A stretch of DNA of 64,000 bases from an uncultured Alistipes sp. (GCA_949283205.1 CASDSD010000016.1:18594-82593), one strand, 5' to 3'. Positions 17,318 through 26,180 are shown, counted from the stretch's first letter. Numbers and translations are program-made. The notes: generated from the sequence alone by a model not told the origin.

Positions 17318-19540
17318 ATGAAGAGATGCGGATTGCTCATGGCCCTGGCACTGCTTTTTGCGAGCACGTCGCAGGCTCGGCGATGGCTTCCGGAGGAGCA
17401 CGCCGAAGCAAAGCCATATCGTTTGCTGGAGTGCCGGTATGAAGGCTCACGCCTGGAATTGTGCCGGGAAGCCGGCTCCGACTGGGCGGTGGAGGAGCGG
17501 ACGTCCGCATGCGGCGATGCGACGCTCCATATCTTCACCTTTACCGCCCTGCGGGATATGCGTGAAGCGGGTGTGGCTGTGGCCTTCGATGAGACGGGAT
17601 GGAGCAGCGACAATTACGTCATGATCCCCGCATCGGTATATAACGGGAACAGGCAGCGTATCGTCAACCGAGAGTATGCCACGGGGCTGGACAAAACGGA
17701 CTATTACCGCAAGGATCTGGCGCTGACCTCGAACCCCATTCCGCAACTGTCACCCGAATTCGGGGCCGAATCGCGTCTTGAGGTGCTGGTGAACAATGCG
17801 GCCACCCCCGCCATAGCTTATTTGCAGCGGGCCAGGCAAAGAGGGACTATCCTGCTCACGGACCAGGGCGTGGTACGGAACGGAGCTGTGCTGGATCACG
17901 GGTTGTCCGTCGAAGAGAGCCGCGACCGTTCGCGGGCGACGTTCGTAATCAGCGCGCCCGGCGTGCGCGAGCGGAAGCCTGAATTTATAGGGTTCAGTCC
18001 GAGTCCCGATCGCGGTATGGATGTCAGGAAAGGTGATACCGTCACCATTCGGGTCACGAAGATCGATTTTCACTGTGAAGAGACACCCGCCCTGCTGGCC
18101 CGTTTCATGAAGTGCCGCAAGATGCATGTCGCCGGGGCGCAGCCGCGCGACCTGATACCCATGAGCGAGGTGTTCGACCTTATGACCCGGAATATAGACG
18201 AACGCTATCACGAAGGGCCCGAGTGGCAATATTATTGTCCGGAAAATGCCGACTGGATGTCGTACGGGTGGGTAGGCGGACTGATGAATACATATCCCAT
18301 GCTCGCCCTGGGCGATGCGGAACATTATCGCAGGGTGGCAAATACGTTTGATTTCGCCCTGCCGCGGGCCAAGGGCCGAAGCGGGTATTACTACGATGTG
18401 CTGGGCGCGGACGGCAACGTCCTTAACCGCGATGCGGCCGCTCTTCAGAAAGGGATCGGTCTGACGCGCAAGAATGCCGACATTCTCTATTGGATGATCA
18501 AACAGTTCATGTTGCTGGATGCCCAAGGGCGGGCGGCATCTGTCCTGCCGGAGTGGAAGGATGCCGTACGGAAACTGGCCGATGCCTTTCTGCGGACATG
18601 GAGGGAACACGGTACCTGGGGGAACTATGTCGACGTGGAATCGGGCGACATTGCCGTATACAACACGACGGGCGGGGCGATGGCCGTGGCCGGCATGGTC
18701 CTGGCGGCAAACTACTTCGATCGCCCCGAATACTTGCAGGCGGCACGCGAGGCGGCCGAAGACTACTATGCGTCGTTCGCTCTGACAGGGTTTACGTCGG
18801 GCGGCTGCGGCGATATTCTCCAGAATGCCGATTCCGAGACGGCGATAGCATTGACGACCTCCATGATTACGCTGTATGAGGCTACGGGCGAGCCTGTCTG
18901 GCTGGAGCGTGCGAAGGATGTGGCGAATCTGTGCGCCACATGGACCGTGTCGTTCCCCTACCGGCTTCCGGACAACACTCCGCTGGCCAAACTGGGTGCC
19001 AATCTGACGGGAGCCGTATGGGCCAGCACCCAGAACAAGCACGGGGCTCCGGGATTCTGCACGCAGTCGGGGGATGCTCTTTTCAAGATATACAGGGCCA
19101 CGCGCGACGTGTTGTACGCCGAACTGCTGCGGGATGTCATACATGCCCATGCGGAGGGCATACAGCCCAACGGGAAGATCACCGAGCGCCTTACATACTG
19201 CGACGCCGACAGCCGCGGCTCGCGCGGCGACGGCGGCAAGACGGGATGGAACGAAACGAACGGGGCGATGATGGCGTTGGAAATCCCGGGCATATATGTG
19301 CGTACGGATCTGCCCGAAATATATGTCTTCGACCATGTAAGGGCCGAAATAGCGAAGCGGGACGCCAGGCGTATCGTATTGGAGATATCGAACCCCACGA
19401 TGTACGATGCGACGGTGACGATATTCTCCGAGGATGGGGAAAATGCCGCAAAACCGCTCGGGGAGAACGCTTTCCTGCGATGGAAGGAAAAGGTGCATGT
19501 CAAGGCGGGGGAACGTGTCTCATACACGATATCCCGATAA
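17318..19540 (+). CDS. Large exported protein, probable (alpha/alpha)-barrel carbohydrate-active enzyme
   Basis: The product is 740 residues from the chosen ATG. A signal peptide (about 1-19, MALALLFASTSQA) is followed by a beta-rich N-terminal region (about 20-250). A long helical domain (about 270-650) has the look of a six-hairpin toroid, with segments such as WMSYGWVGGLMNTYPML, GTWGNYVDVESGDIAVYNT and TSGGCGDILQNADSETAIA. A small beta domain ends the protein. This architecture is common in polysaccharide lyases and glycoside hydrolases of gut Bacteroidales, but I do not recognise the family or the catalytic residues. No SusC/D genes are nearby. The start at 17255 is rejected because it puts 21 residues before the signal peptide. 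Confidence 0.7.
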   Translation: MKRCGLLMALALLFASTSQARRWLPEEHAEAKPYRLLECRYEGSRLELCREAGSDWAVEERTSACGDATLHIFTFTALRDMREAGVAVAFDETGWSSDNYVMIPASVYNGNRQRIVNREYATGLDKTDYYRKDLALTSNPIPQLSPEFGAESRLEVLVNNAATPAIAYLQRARQRGTILLTDQGVVRNGAVLDHGLSVEESRDRSRATFVISAPGVRERKPEFIGFSPSPDRGMDVRKGDTVTIRVTKIDFHCEETPALLARFMKCRKMHVAGAQPRDLIPMSEVFDLMTRNIDERYHEGPEWQYYCPENADWMSYGWVGGLMNTYPMLALGDAEHYRRVANTFDFALPRAKGRSGYYYDVLGADGNVLNRDAAALQKGIGLTRKNADILYWMIKQFMLLDAQGRAASVLPEWKDAVRKLADAFLRTWREHGTWGNYVDVESGDIAVYNTTGGAMAVAGMVLAANYFDRPEYLQAAREAAEDYYASFALTGFTSGGCGDILQNADSETAIALTTSMITLYEATGEPVWLERAKDVANLCATWTVSFPYRLPDNTPLAKLGANLTGAVWASTQNKHGAPGFCTQSGDALFKIYRATRDVLYAELLRDVIHAHAEGIQPNGKITERLTYCDADSRGSRGDGGKTGWNETNGAMMALEIPGIYVRTDLPEIYVFDHVRAEIAKRDARRIVLEISNPTMYDATVTIFSEDGENAAKPLGENAFLRWKEKVHVKAGERVSYTISR

Positions 19541-19613
19541 CCTGCAGGCGGCAAAGCGGGATCATGGGGCGGCACGCACGGACGTCCGCCGCCTCCCGCG
19601 TCATTACGATGCG

Positions 19614-19997
19614 TCACTCGTCCGAGCCGTAGAGTTCCTGGCGCAGCGGATCTTCATCGTTGTCAATGTCCACGATCTCGTCGAGCGTTTCGCGGGGATC
19701 GACGCCGTCGATTTGCGACAACTCCTCGAACTCCTTTTCAAAGGCATCGGGATCGGGACTGTCGGCGGCCTTCAGCTCCGCCGCCTCCGCATCGATGACC
19801 TCCAGCCGTTCCTGCTCAAGGGCGCGGAGCTCGCTTTCGATCTCTTCGATGCGGGCATCGTACTCCTTGAGTCTCTTTTCGAAGATGAATTCATGCAGCA
19901 CTTCTTCGTTTGCCATGACGAAGAGTTCCCTTTCATCCTGCAACCTCTGCAGTTCGTCGCAGAGACGCGAAATAGTTACAGTTAATTCGCCCAACAT
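19614..19997 (-). CDS. Small acidic coiled-coil protein of unknown function
   Basis: This 127-residue cytoplasmic protein has no signal peptide or membrane segment. Residues 1-90 are predicted coiled coil (heptad-like LCDELQRLQDERELF and RIEEIESELRALEQERLEV). The C-terminal 35 residues are strongly acidic (VDIDNDEDPLRQELYG). I do not recognise the family. It is convergent with the exported protein gene and is not in an operon. A -7 box TATATTTG with a CTTG box 19 bp upstream lies about 190 bp ahead of it on the same strand. Confidence 0.6.
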   Translation of the reverse strand: MLGELTVTISRLCDELQRLQDERELFVMANEEVLHEFIFEKRLKEYDARIEEIESELRALEQERLEVIDAEAAELKAADSPDPDAFEKEFEELSQIDGVDPRETLDEIVDIDNDEDPLRQELYGSDE

Positions 19998-20186
19998 GAC
20001 AATTACCGTTTAAGTCCGACATACGTATTCCTCACTTCATGGCGTTCGACGGGTGAGTGCGCCGCTCTGCGGGAGATGGGCTGGCGGTGCATGCCGAGTC
20101 TCCCGCCGGTCCGTCCCGGCCATGTGAAACACCCGGACGGCAATATCTCCGCCGGCGTGTGTATCCCTTCTGCAGGTGGACGCATA

Positions 20187-20217
20187 CAAATATACGCAAA
20201 TCGAGGCGCAGAGACAA
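20187..20217 (-). promoter_or_regulatory. Possible promoter of the coiled-coil gene
   Basis: On the minus strand, CTTG (20214-20217), a 19-bp spacer and TATATTTG (20187-20194) fit the Bacteroidetes promoter pattern. The leader to the start codon would be about 180 nt. The remaining sequence from 19998 to 20414 shows no gene. Confidence 0.4.
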
Positions 20218-20386
20218 GAGACTCTCGCCTTATTCTTCGAAATATTACGAATCCGACCGGCACGACGGTGCGCGGCGGTCCTTCAGGCGGACCTTAGCGC
20301 TGATGACGGATATTCTCCGTGTCGGTGCTATTGGTCTAAAGGTTTGATTACCGACTTTGAATACAATATTTAGGTTTATATTGCGA

Positions 20387-20394
20387 TATATTTG
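20387..20394 (+). promoter_or_regulatory. -7 box upstream of the second AraC gene
   Basis: TATATTTG is a perfect TAnnTTTG match that ends 20 bp before the start codon. No well-placed TTTG box is visible upstream. Confidence 0.4.
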
Positions 20395-20414
20395 TTGTCA
20401 AAAGATCACGGATC

Positions 20415-21332
20415 ATGAGGGAACAGGATATAACCAACATCTCCATCTCGTCGTTGCTTGAAAATTTCGAACTGCGCAAAGATGATTTTCTATGTGAAGG
20501 CTGTCTCATAACATCCAAGATATGTCTCGACAAGATGGCACGCCGCCTGCTTTTCCGTCATCCGGTTCGGCTCAACGCTTCGCTGATAATACTATGTTCC
20601 AAAGGTTCGATATCGCTGGTGTCGAACCAGACGTGCTACACCTTGAGCGAACACACGATGTTCCTGAACCACCCGACGGCAATAATACAGGCCGAAGCAT
20701 ACGAGGATGCCGAGATATACGTGGCCATGTGGCCCGACACCTTCATGCAGCATATAAACCTCGACCTGAAACTTATGACGGGACTGCTGCTGAAGGTAGA
20801 CAGGAACCAGCTGCTCTATCTCGACGACAAGGAGTGGGGAGACATAATGCGTTCCATATCGGACATATGCAGCGAGGAGACATATCGTAACGACACTTTC
20901 ACCAAAGAGATTATACGATCGGAGCTTCGGTTGATGATATACCGCATATGCCGTGTCATAGACCATTACACCGACATCGGGGAGATGACGTCGAAGGTGA
21001 TGCCTCACGACAGACATGAACGATATTTCGAGCGATTCATGCAGATCCTCTCGCGCAACTACATCCAGGAACGCTCCGTGGGGTTCTATGCCGAGCAGAT
21101 GAATCTGACGCCCAAATATCTCACCACTGTCATCCGCAAGGCCAGCGGCCGCACGGCAACGGACTGGATAAACAGTTTCGTCATACTCGAGGCGAAGAAC
21201 CTTCTCAAATATTCGGCCCTCAGCATACAGGAGATAGCATATCGGCTCAACTTCCCGAACCAGTCCTTCTTCGGCAAATATTTCAAGAATCATACGGGAC
21301 TGACCCCATCGGCATACCGTGCGAACGATTGA
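20415..21332 (+). CDS. AraC family transcriptional regulator
   Basis: This 305-residue protein has an N-terminal effector-type domain (about 30-190) and a C-terminal AraC double helix-turn-helix (about 205-303). The DNA-binding half closely matches the regulator at 16051 (YAEQMNLTPKYLTTVIRKAS; AYRLNFPNQSFFGKYFKNHT), while the sensor halves are much less alike. Its target is not obvious: it faces trpB convergently and is divergent from the coiled-coil gene. A shared terminator lies between it and trpB. Confidence 0.87.
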   Translation: MREQDITNISISSLLENFELRKDDFLCEGCLITSKICLDKMARRLLFRHPVRLNASLIILCSKGSISLVSNQTCYTLSEHTMFLNHPTAIIQAEAYEDAEIYVAMWPDTFMQHINLDLKLMTGLLLKVDRNQLLYLDDKEWGDIMRSISDICSEETYRNDTFTKEIIRSELRLMIYRICRVIDHYTDIGEMTSKVMPHDRHERYFERFMQILSRNYIQERSVGFYAEQMNLTPKYLTTVIRKASGRTATDWINSFVILEAKNLLKYSALSIQEIAYRLNFPNQSFFGKYFKNHTGLTPSAYRAND

Positions 21333-21377
21333 CGACGGATCGGCTGATGCGCGGAGGCGGAAAACTCGTATACGAAA

Positions 21378-21413
21378 ACGGCGGCAGACTTCCACCATGG
21401 GGTCTGCCGCCGT
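21378..21413. terminator. Bidirectional terminator between AraC gene and trpB
   Basis: A perfect 12-bp stem (ACGGCGGCAGAC with GTCTGCCGCCGT) separates two convergent genes. The flanking GAAAA on the left gives a U-rich tail on the minus strand, so it probably serves trpB at least. Confidence 0.6.
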
Positions 21414-21431
21414 CGTCATGTCGGACGATCG

Positions 21432-22796
21432 CTATCGGATAATCTTGTCGAGAGAGTCGAGCGACTTGCGTATTACCTCGTCGGGAACGTTGTAATCGGT
21501 AAGCTTGTGTTCGAAATACTGCTCGTAAGCGTATAGATCGATCAAGCCGTGACCCGAGAGGTTGAAGAGTATGGTCTTGGGCGTACCCTCCTCCTTTGCC
21601 CGCTGCGCCTCGCGGATGGCTACGGCGATGGCGTGCGTCGACTCGGGCGCGGGGATGATACCCTCGCTCTTGGCGAACATCATTCCTGCGGCGAAGGTCT
21701 CGAGCTGCGGTACCGACTGCGCCTCGATAAGGCCGTCCTTGTAGAGCTGGCTCACGATAGGTCCGGCGCCGTGGTAGCGCAAGCCTCCGGCATGGATGTC
21801 CGCGGGCTGGAAGTCATGTCCCAACGTATACATCGGCATCAGGGGCGTCATGCCGGCCGTGTCGCCGAAATCGTACTGGAACTCGCCGCGCGTGAGTTTC
21901 GGGCACGACGCAGGCTCGACGGCAATGATACGTGTCTTCTTGCCTTCGCACAGGTTGCGACGCAGGAAGGGGAAACCTATGCCGGCGAAGTTCGAGCCGC
22001 CGCCGAAGCAGCCGATCACGATATCGGGCTCGTCGCCCGCGATCTCCATCTGGCGGATCGCCTCCTCACCTATCACCGTCTGGTGCAGCAGCACGTGGTT
22101 CATCACGCTGCCGAGGCAGTAACGAGTGGTCTCGCCATGTGCCAGCGCTATCTCCACGGCCTCCGAGATGGCGATGCCCAGATTGCCCGAACACTCGGGA
22201 TCGTGTGCCAGGATATCGCGTCCGGCCTGTGTCGTGGTGCTCGGCGAAGGGATCACGTCGGCACCCCATGCGTTCATCAACAGCTTGCGGTACGGTTTCT
22301 GGTGGTAGCTCACCTTGACCATGTAGACACGCAGGTCGATGTTGAAGTACTGGCATGCAAGGGCCATGGCGCTGCCCCACTGTCCGCCGCCGGTCTCCGT
22401 CGAGAGGTACTTTATGCCCTGCTTGGCGTTGTAGTATGCCTGCGGTATGGCGGTGTTGGGCTTGTGCGAGCCGGCTGGTGACGTACCCTCGTTCTTGAAG
22501 TAGATCTTGGCCGGAGTATCGAGCATGCGCTCGAGATTGTAGGCGCGCACTACAGGCGTCGGGCGCCATATCTTATATAGATCCTGTACCTGGTCGGGTA
22601 TTTCGATGTAGCGTTCTGTCGACATCTCCTGCTTGACGAGCTCCTCGCCGAAGATGCGGCCCATGGCTTCGGCCGTTACGGGTTTCTTTGTCCGCGGGTC
22701 GAGCGCGGGCATGGGCTTGTTGGGCATGTCTGCCACGATGTTGTACCATGCGGTCGGCATCTCGTGCTCCGACAATAAGATTTTCTTCGTTTTCAT
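21432..22796 (-). CDS. trpB: Tryptophan synthase beta chain, TrpB2 type
   Basis: This 454-residue PLP enzyme makes L-tryptophan from indole (or indole-glycerol phosphate with TrpA) and L-serine. The PLP lysine is Lys112 in AGSHKPNTA, and the phosphate-binding glycine loop is CFGGGSNFAG (about 264-273). The N-terminal extension, the total length and motifs such as YKIWRPTPVVRA mark the TrpB2 (TIGR01415) class rather than the TrpA-paired TrpB1. No other trp gene adjoins it, so it may act alone, salvaging indole, as proposed for stand-alone TrpB2 enzymes. Transcription appears to be controlled by the trp attenuator directly upstream. Confidence 0.92.
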   Translation of the reverse strand: MKTKKILLSEHEMPTAWYNIVADMPNKPMPALDPRTKKPVTAEAMGRIFGEELVKQEMSTERYIEIPDQVQDLYKIWRPTPVVRAYNLERMLDTPAKIYFKNEGTSPAGSHKPNTAIPQAYYNAKQGIKYLSTETGGGQWGSAMALACQYFNIDLRVYMVKVSYHQKPYRKLLMNAWGADVIPSPSTTTQAGRDILAHDPECSGNLGIAISEAVEIALAHGETTRYCLGSVMNHVLLHQTVIGEEAIRQMEIAGDEPDIVIGCFGGGSNFAGIGFPFLRRNLCEGKKTRIIAVEPASCPKLTRGEFQYDFGDTAGMTPLMPMYTLGHDFQPADIHAGGLRYHGAGPIVSQLYKDGLIEAQSVPQLETFAAGMMFAKSEGIIPAPESTHAIAVAIREAQRAKEEGTPKTILFNLSGHGLIDLYAYEQYFEHKLTDYNVPDEVIRKSLDSLDKIIR

Positions 22797-22833
22797 AATA
22801 GACTATGTTTAACACGTAAGTGGTTAGTATCAT

Positions 22834-22864
22834 AAAAAAAGCCATTGTTCCGAGAAACAATGGC
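22834..22864 (-). terminator. trp attenuator: terminator hairpin (segments 3:4)
   Basis: On the minus strand a 9-bp stem (GCCATTGTT, 22856-22864, with AACAATGGC, 22841-22849) and 6-nt loop is followed by seven Ts (22834-22840). Segment 3 (CATTGTTTCTC, 22852-22862) can instead pair perfectly over 11 bp with GAGAAACAATG (22906-22916), which would form the antiterminator. The hairpin lies about 40 bp before the trpB start codon. Confidence 0.85.
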
Positions 22865-22904
22865 CCATATTCAGATTATACATGCACACATAACAGATCC
22901 GACG

Positions 22905-22961
22905 TCATTGTTTCTCTACTTCCAATGAACGCCACCACCAGTTATGTGAGTTGCAAAGCAT
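22905..22961 (-). CDS. trpL: trp leader peptide with three consecutive Trp codons
   Basis: This 18-residue reading frame, MLCNSHNWWWRSLEVEKQ, ends in TGA. The three TGG codons are at 22932-22940. A purine-rich AAAAAGGA precedes the ATG. Just after the Trp codons lies segment 1 (TCATTG, 22923-22928), which can pair with CAATGA (22905-22910) in segment 2. A ribosome stalled on the Trp codons would cover segment 1, freeing segment 2 to pair with segment 3 and block the terminator. All parts of a classical ribosome-mediated attenuator are in order and correctly spaced. Confidence 0.85.
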   Translation of the reverse strand: MLCNSHNWWWRSLEVEKQ

Positions 22962-22982
22962 ATTCCTTTTTCGTTGTTAGTG

Positions 22983-22990
22983 CAAATATA
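22983..22990 (-). promoter_or_regulatory. -7 box of the trpL-trpB transcript
   Basis: TATATTTG on the minus strand is a perfect TAnnTTTG match 21 bp before the leader-peptide ATG. It places the start of transcription about 10-15 nt ahead of the leader peptide, a compact arrangement suited to attenuation. Confidence 0.6.
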
Positions 22991-23042
22991 ATAAAAATTT
23001 TTTATTATGTACCCTGCCGGCTTAATTTTTCTGCATATTTAA

Positions 23043-24452
23043 TTAATATGCAAATTTCAGCCCCTGCAGCTTGTTCCACTCGCCGCGGGTGAAGTCGGGC
23101 ACTGCAACGGGCATGCTGTTGTGCTTGGCCGAGGTTGCCGACAGCTCGCCGATGCACGACCACTCGGCGGCATCGTATACGTCCTGATCCAGCGGCAGAC
23201 CGTTATGCAGACAGTATACCAGACGGTAGTCCATCACGAAGTCCATACCGCCGTGGCCGCCGACCTGCTTGGCCTTCTCCTCGATTTCGCGGTGTATGGG
23301 GTGCTTGTAGGCCTCCATGAGGGCCAGGCGCACGTCGTTCGAAACGAAGTCGTGCTGGTTGATCTGCGCACCTTCGGGCAGGATATCCTCGCTTATCTGA
23401 CCCGGCATGAAGGTGAAGCCCTCGATGGGATACTTGTTGGCGAAGCCCTTGGTACCGGTCAGCTGATAGAGGCGGTTGTAGGGACGCGGCGTGTAGACAT
23501 TGTGCTGGATCTCGATGGTCTGACCCTGCTCGGTCTTTACGAGCGTTACGGTGTGGTCACCGTTGGCGAACTCCGTAGAGCCCATCTTCTCCTTGGCCTT
23601 CTCGAGTCCGTTCACCGACTTCGAGTCCATGCATACGAGGTAGTTGAGCTTGTTGCCGCGGTGTATGTTCAGAGCCTGGCAGCAGGGGCCGAAGCCGTGC
23701 GTGGCATATACGTCGCCGCGGTGCTTCTGGTTGAAGTCCAGACGCCAGTTGTTGTGGTAGCTGTCCCAGTAGTCCGACAGATTGTGGATATAAGCGCCCT
23801 CGGCGTGTACGATCTCGCCGAAGAGGCCCTGCTGCGCCATATTGAGGCTCGTCAGCTCGAAGAAGTCATAGACGCAGTTCTCGAGCATCATGCAGTGGCG
23901 GCGCGTACGCTCCGACGTGTCCACCAGCTGCCAGCACTCGGCCACGCTTGTGGCGGCGGGAACCTCTACGGCCACATGTTTGCCGTGCTCCATGGCATAT
24001 ACGGCGATGGGCACATGGTTCACCCAGTCGGTAGCTATATATATAAGGTCGATGTCGTCGCGCTCGCAAAGCTCCTTATACGCCTCGGGGCCCACATAGC
24101 TCTCGGCCTTGGGGAAGCCGGCGCCCTCGAGGATGCGCTGGCAGTTGTCCACGTTCGACTGCTCGAGGTCGCACAGACCCTTGATCTCGACGCCCTCCAG
24201 ATGCGTGAAGCGCTGTACGGCGCCCGGGCCGCGCATGCCGAGTCCGATGAATCCCACGCGCACGACGGGAATGGGATCGGCGGCGAAACCGAGCATCGAC
24301 TCCTGACCCGCGGCGCGGGCAGGCTCGTCGAAGACGATCATACCGTCCTTAAATGAGTAATTCTCCCCTTCGATGGGGTTGGATGCGCCGCAGCATCCGG
24401 TCAGTGCCATCCCGATAAGGGCGCAACCGATAAACAGATGTTTGATTTTCAT
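23043..24452 (-). CDS. GH109 family (Gfo/Idh/MocA-type) alpha-N-acetylgalactosaminidase
   Basis: This 469-residue exported protein has a lipobox-like MALTGC at the end of its signal peptide (Cys20 or Cys21). The NAD-binding motif is VGFIGLGMRGPGAV (about 66-79), followed by CDLEQ at the end of beta-2. The motifs MEHGKHVAVEVPAA and GDVYATHGFGPCCQALNIHRG are characteristic of the GH109 branch of Gfo/Idh/MocA proteins, which cleave terminal alpha-GalNAc (blood group A, mucin O-glycans) by an NAD-dependent redox mechanism. The gene follows the GH20 gene by 14 bp in one operon. I infer that the pair trims GalNAc/GlcNAc ends of host mucin glycans. Confidence 0.87.
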   Translation of the reverse strand: MKIKHLFIGCALIGMALTGCCGASNPIEGENYSFKDGMIVFDEPARAAGQESMLGFAADPIPVVRVGFIGLGMRGPGAVQRFTHLEGVEIKGLCDLEQSNVDNCQRILEGAGFPKAESYVGPEAYKELCERDDIDLIYIATDWVNHVPIAVYAMEHGKHVAVEVPAATSVAECWQLVDTSERTRRHCMMLENCVYDFFELTSLNMAQQGLFGEIVHAEGAYIHNLSDYWDSYHNNWRLDFNQKHRGDVYATHGFGPCCQALNIHRGNKLNYLVCMDSKSVNGLEKAKEKMGSTEFANGDHTVTLVKTEQGQTIEIQHNVYTPRPYNRLYQLTGTKGFANKYPIEGFTFMPGQISEDILPEGAQINQHDFVSNDVRLALMEAYKHPIHREIEEKAKQVGGHGGMDFVMDYRLVYCLHNGLPLDQDVYDAAEWSCIGELSATSAKHNSMPVAVPDFTRGEWNKLQGLKFAY

Positions 24453-24466
24453 AATATAAAAGGTGT

Positions 24467-26119
24467 TTATTTGGTTTGTCCGTTACTTTCCGTCTCAGCC
24501 TTCGGGAAGGCGTGCTTGCCGTAGTTGTACCCGTAGTGGTCGAAGAGCTGCGTGAGGTGGCCCATGCGCTTGAGGAACGAGTCATAGTCCTTGCGGTCGT
24601 AGCTCCACCCCACCTCGGCTATGGCGCTCAGGCGCGGCAGAGCCATATATTGGGCGTAGTCGTAGTTGTCGATATACTCGGTCCAGAGATTTCCCTGCAC
24701 GCCGAGGATGAACTTGCGCTCCTCGTCGTTGAGCTGGTTGTAGGGATCGAGAGCATACGATGTCTCGAGCGGCAGGTAGCCTCCGATGGCCAGCGGCTCG
24801 TTCTCCACGTCGCGCGTCTGGTAATAGTCGAGATAGCAGTTCGAGTTGGGCGACATGATCACGTGGTTGCCGAGTTTTGCGGCCTGGATGCCGTAGCTCG
24901 GGCCGCGCCATGCCATCACCGTAGCGCTCTGCGTAACGCCTCCCTCGAGAATCTCGTCCCAGCCGATGATCTTGCGGCCGTGGTCGTTCAGGAACTTCTC
25001 GACGCGCTTGGTGACGTATGCCTGAAGCTCGGCCTCGTTCTTCAGCCCCTCCTGGCGAATACGCTTCTGGCAGGCGGGACACTTCTTCCACATGGTCTTG
25101 GGGCACTCGTCGCCGCCGATATGGATATACTCCGACGGGAAAAGCTCCATAACCTCCGTGAGGACATCCTCCCAGAAGGTGAAGGCCAGCTCCTTGCCCG
25201 GGCATATGACGCGCTCGTCGACACCCCACCACGTGGCGACTTCATACTGCTCGCCTGTACATCCGAGCTCGGGATATGCAGCCAGCGCCGCCACCGAGTG
25301 GCCCGGAATCTCGATCTCGGGAATGACGGTGATGAAACGCTCGGCGGCGTACTTGACAACGTCGCGCACTTCGTCCTGCGTGAAGAAGCCTCCGTAAGGC
25401 TTGCCGTCCTGTCCCTGGTTGCGGCCCGTGGGCGACGACTTGCGGATGCTTCCCACCTCCGTGAGGCGCGGGTATTTCTTTATCTCGATACGCCAGCCCT
25501 GATCCTCGGTAAGATGCCAGTGGAACCTGTTGATCTTGTGCATGGCAAGTATGTCGAGCATGTCCTTGACCTCGTCCACGCTGAATATGTGGCGGCCCAT
25601 GTCGAACATGAAACCGCGGTATGCGAAGTATGGCTTGTCGTTGATTTCGCATGCGGGGATACCGATACGTGCGCCGTCACCGTCGAATGCGGCCGCAGGC
25701 AGCATCTGGCGCAACGTCTGAAATGCGTAGAAGACGCCGTTCGGGGTCCTGGCGGCGATCTCTATGCCCGACGGCTCCACCTTCAGCCGGTACTGCTCGT
25801 CGGCCAGGGATTCGTCCTGCACGATGTTTATGGCTCTCTTCTGCGGCGTTGCAGCGTTTACGGTCTCGGCATCGCGGCCGAAAAGCTCGTTCGTCACGCC
25901 GCTCCAGAAATTCACGGCATATGTCATGCTCTCGTCGCCGAACGTCTGCACGACGGGAGTCGAGGCCTTGAGCATGAAGCTTCCGTCGGCGGCCGTGAGC
26001 GACTCCGGCAGAGGTACGATGTCGATGCTTTGCTCCGCCGGTACCGTTTTACCGCATGATACGGCAAAAAAAGCGGCCGGTAACAGGAGGAATGATAAAA
26101 TGCGTCTGATTTTGAACAT
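24467..26119 (-). CDS. GH20 beta-N-acetylhexosaminidase lipoprotein
   Basis: This 550-residue protein has a signal peptide ending in a lipobox (FFAVSC, Cys22). An N-terminal GH20b-like domain (about 35-155) precedes the GH20 catalytic barrel (about 160-500). The catalytic Asp-Glu pair is Asp337-Glu338 in HIGGDECPK, the polarising residue and the general acid of substrate-assisted catalysis. Other family marks are RGFMFDMGRHIF and FHWHLTEDQGWRIEIK. It removes terminal beta-linked GlcNAc or GalNAc in the periplasm or on the cell surface. It is the first gene of an operon with GH109. Confidence 0.93.
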   Translation of the reverse strand: MFKIRRILSFLLLPAAFFAVSCGKTVPAEQSIDIVPLPESLTAADGSFMLKASTPVVQTFGDESMTYAVNFWSGVTNELFGRDAETVNAATPQKRAINIVQDESLADEQYRLKVEPSGIEIAARTPNGVFYAFQTLRQMLPAAAFDGDGARIGIPACEINDKPYFAYRGFMFDMGRHIFSVDEVKDMLDILAMHKINRFHWHLTEDQGWRIEIKKYPRLTEVGSIRKSSPTGRNQGQDGKPYGGFFTQDEVRDVVKYAAERFITVIPEIEIPGHSVAALAAYPELGCTGEQYEVATWWGVDERVICPGKELAFTFWEDVLTEVMELFPSEYIHIGGDECPKTMWKKCPACQKRIRQEGLKNEAELQAYVTKRVEKFLNDHGRKIIGWDEILEGGVTQSATVMAWRGPSYGIQAAKLGNHVIMSPNSNCYLDYYQTRDVENEPLAIGGYLPLETSYALDPYNQLNDEERKFILGVQGNLWTEYIDNYDYAQYMALPRLSAIAEVGWSYDRKDYDSFLKRMGHLTQLFDHYGYNYGKHAFPKAETESNGQTK

Positions 26120-26180
26120 AGGGCAATAGTTGGGTTTTGGTTATATAATATTCAAAAATAGCGTTTTTATGTGTTACTGC

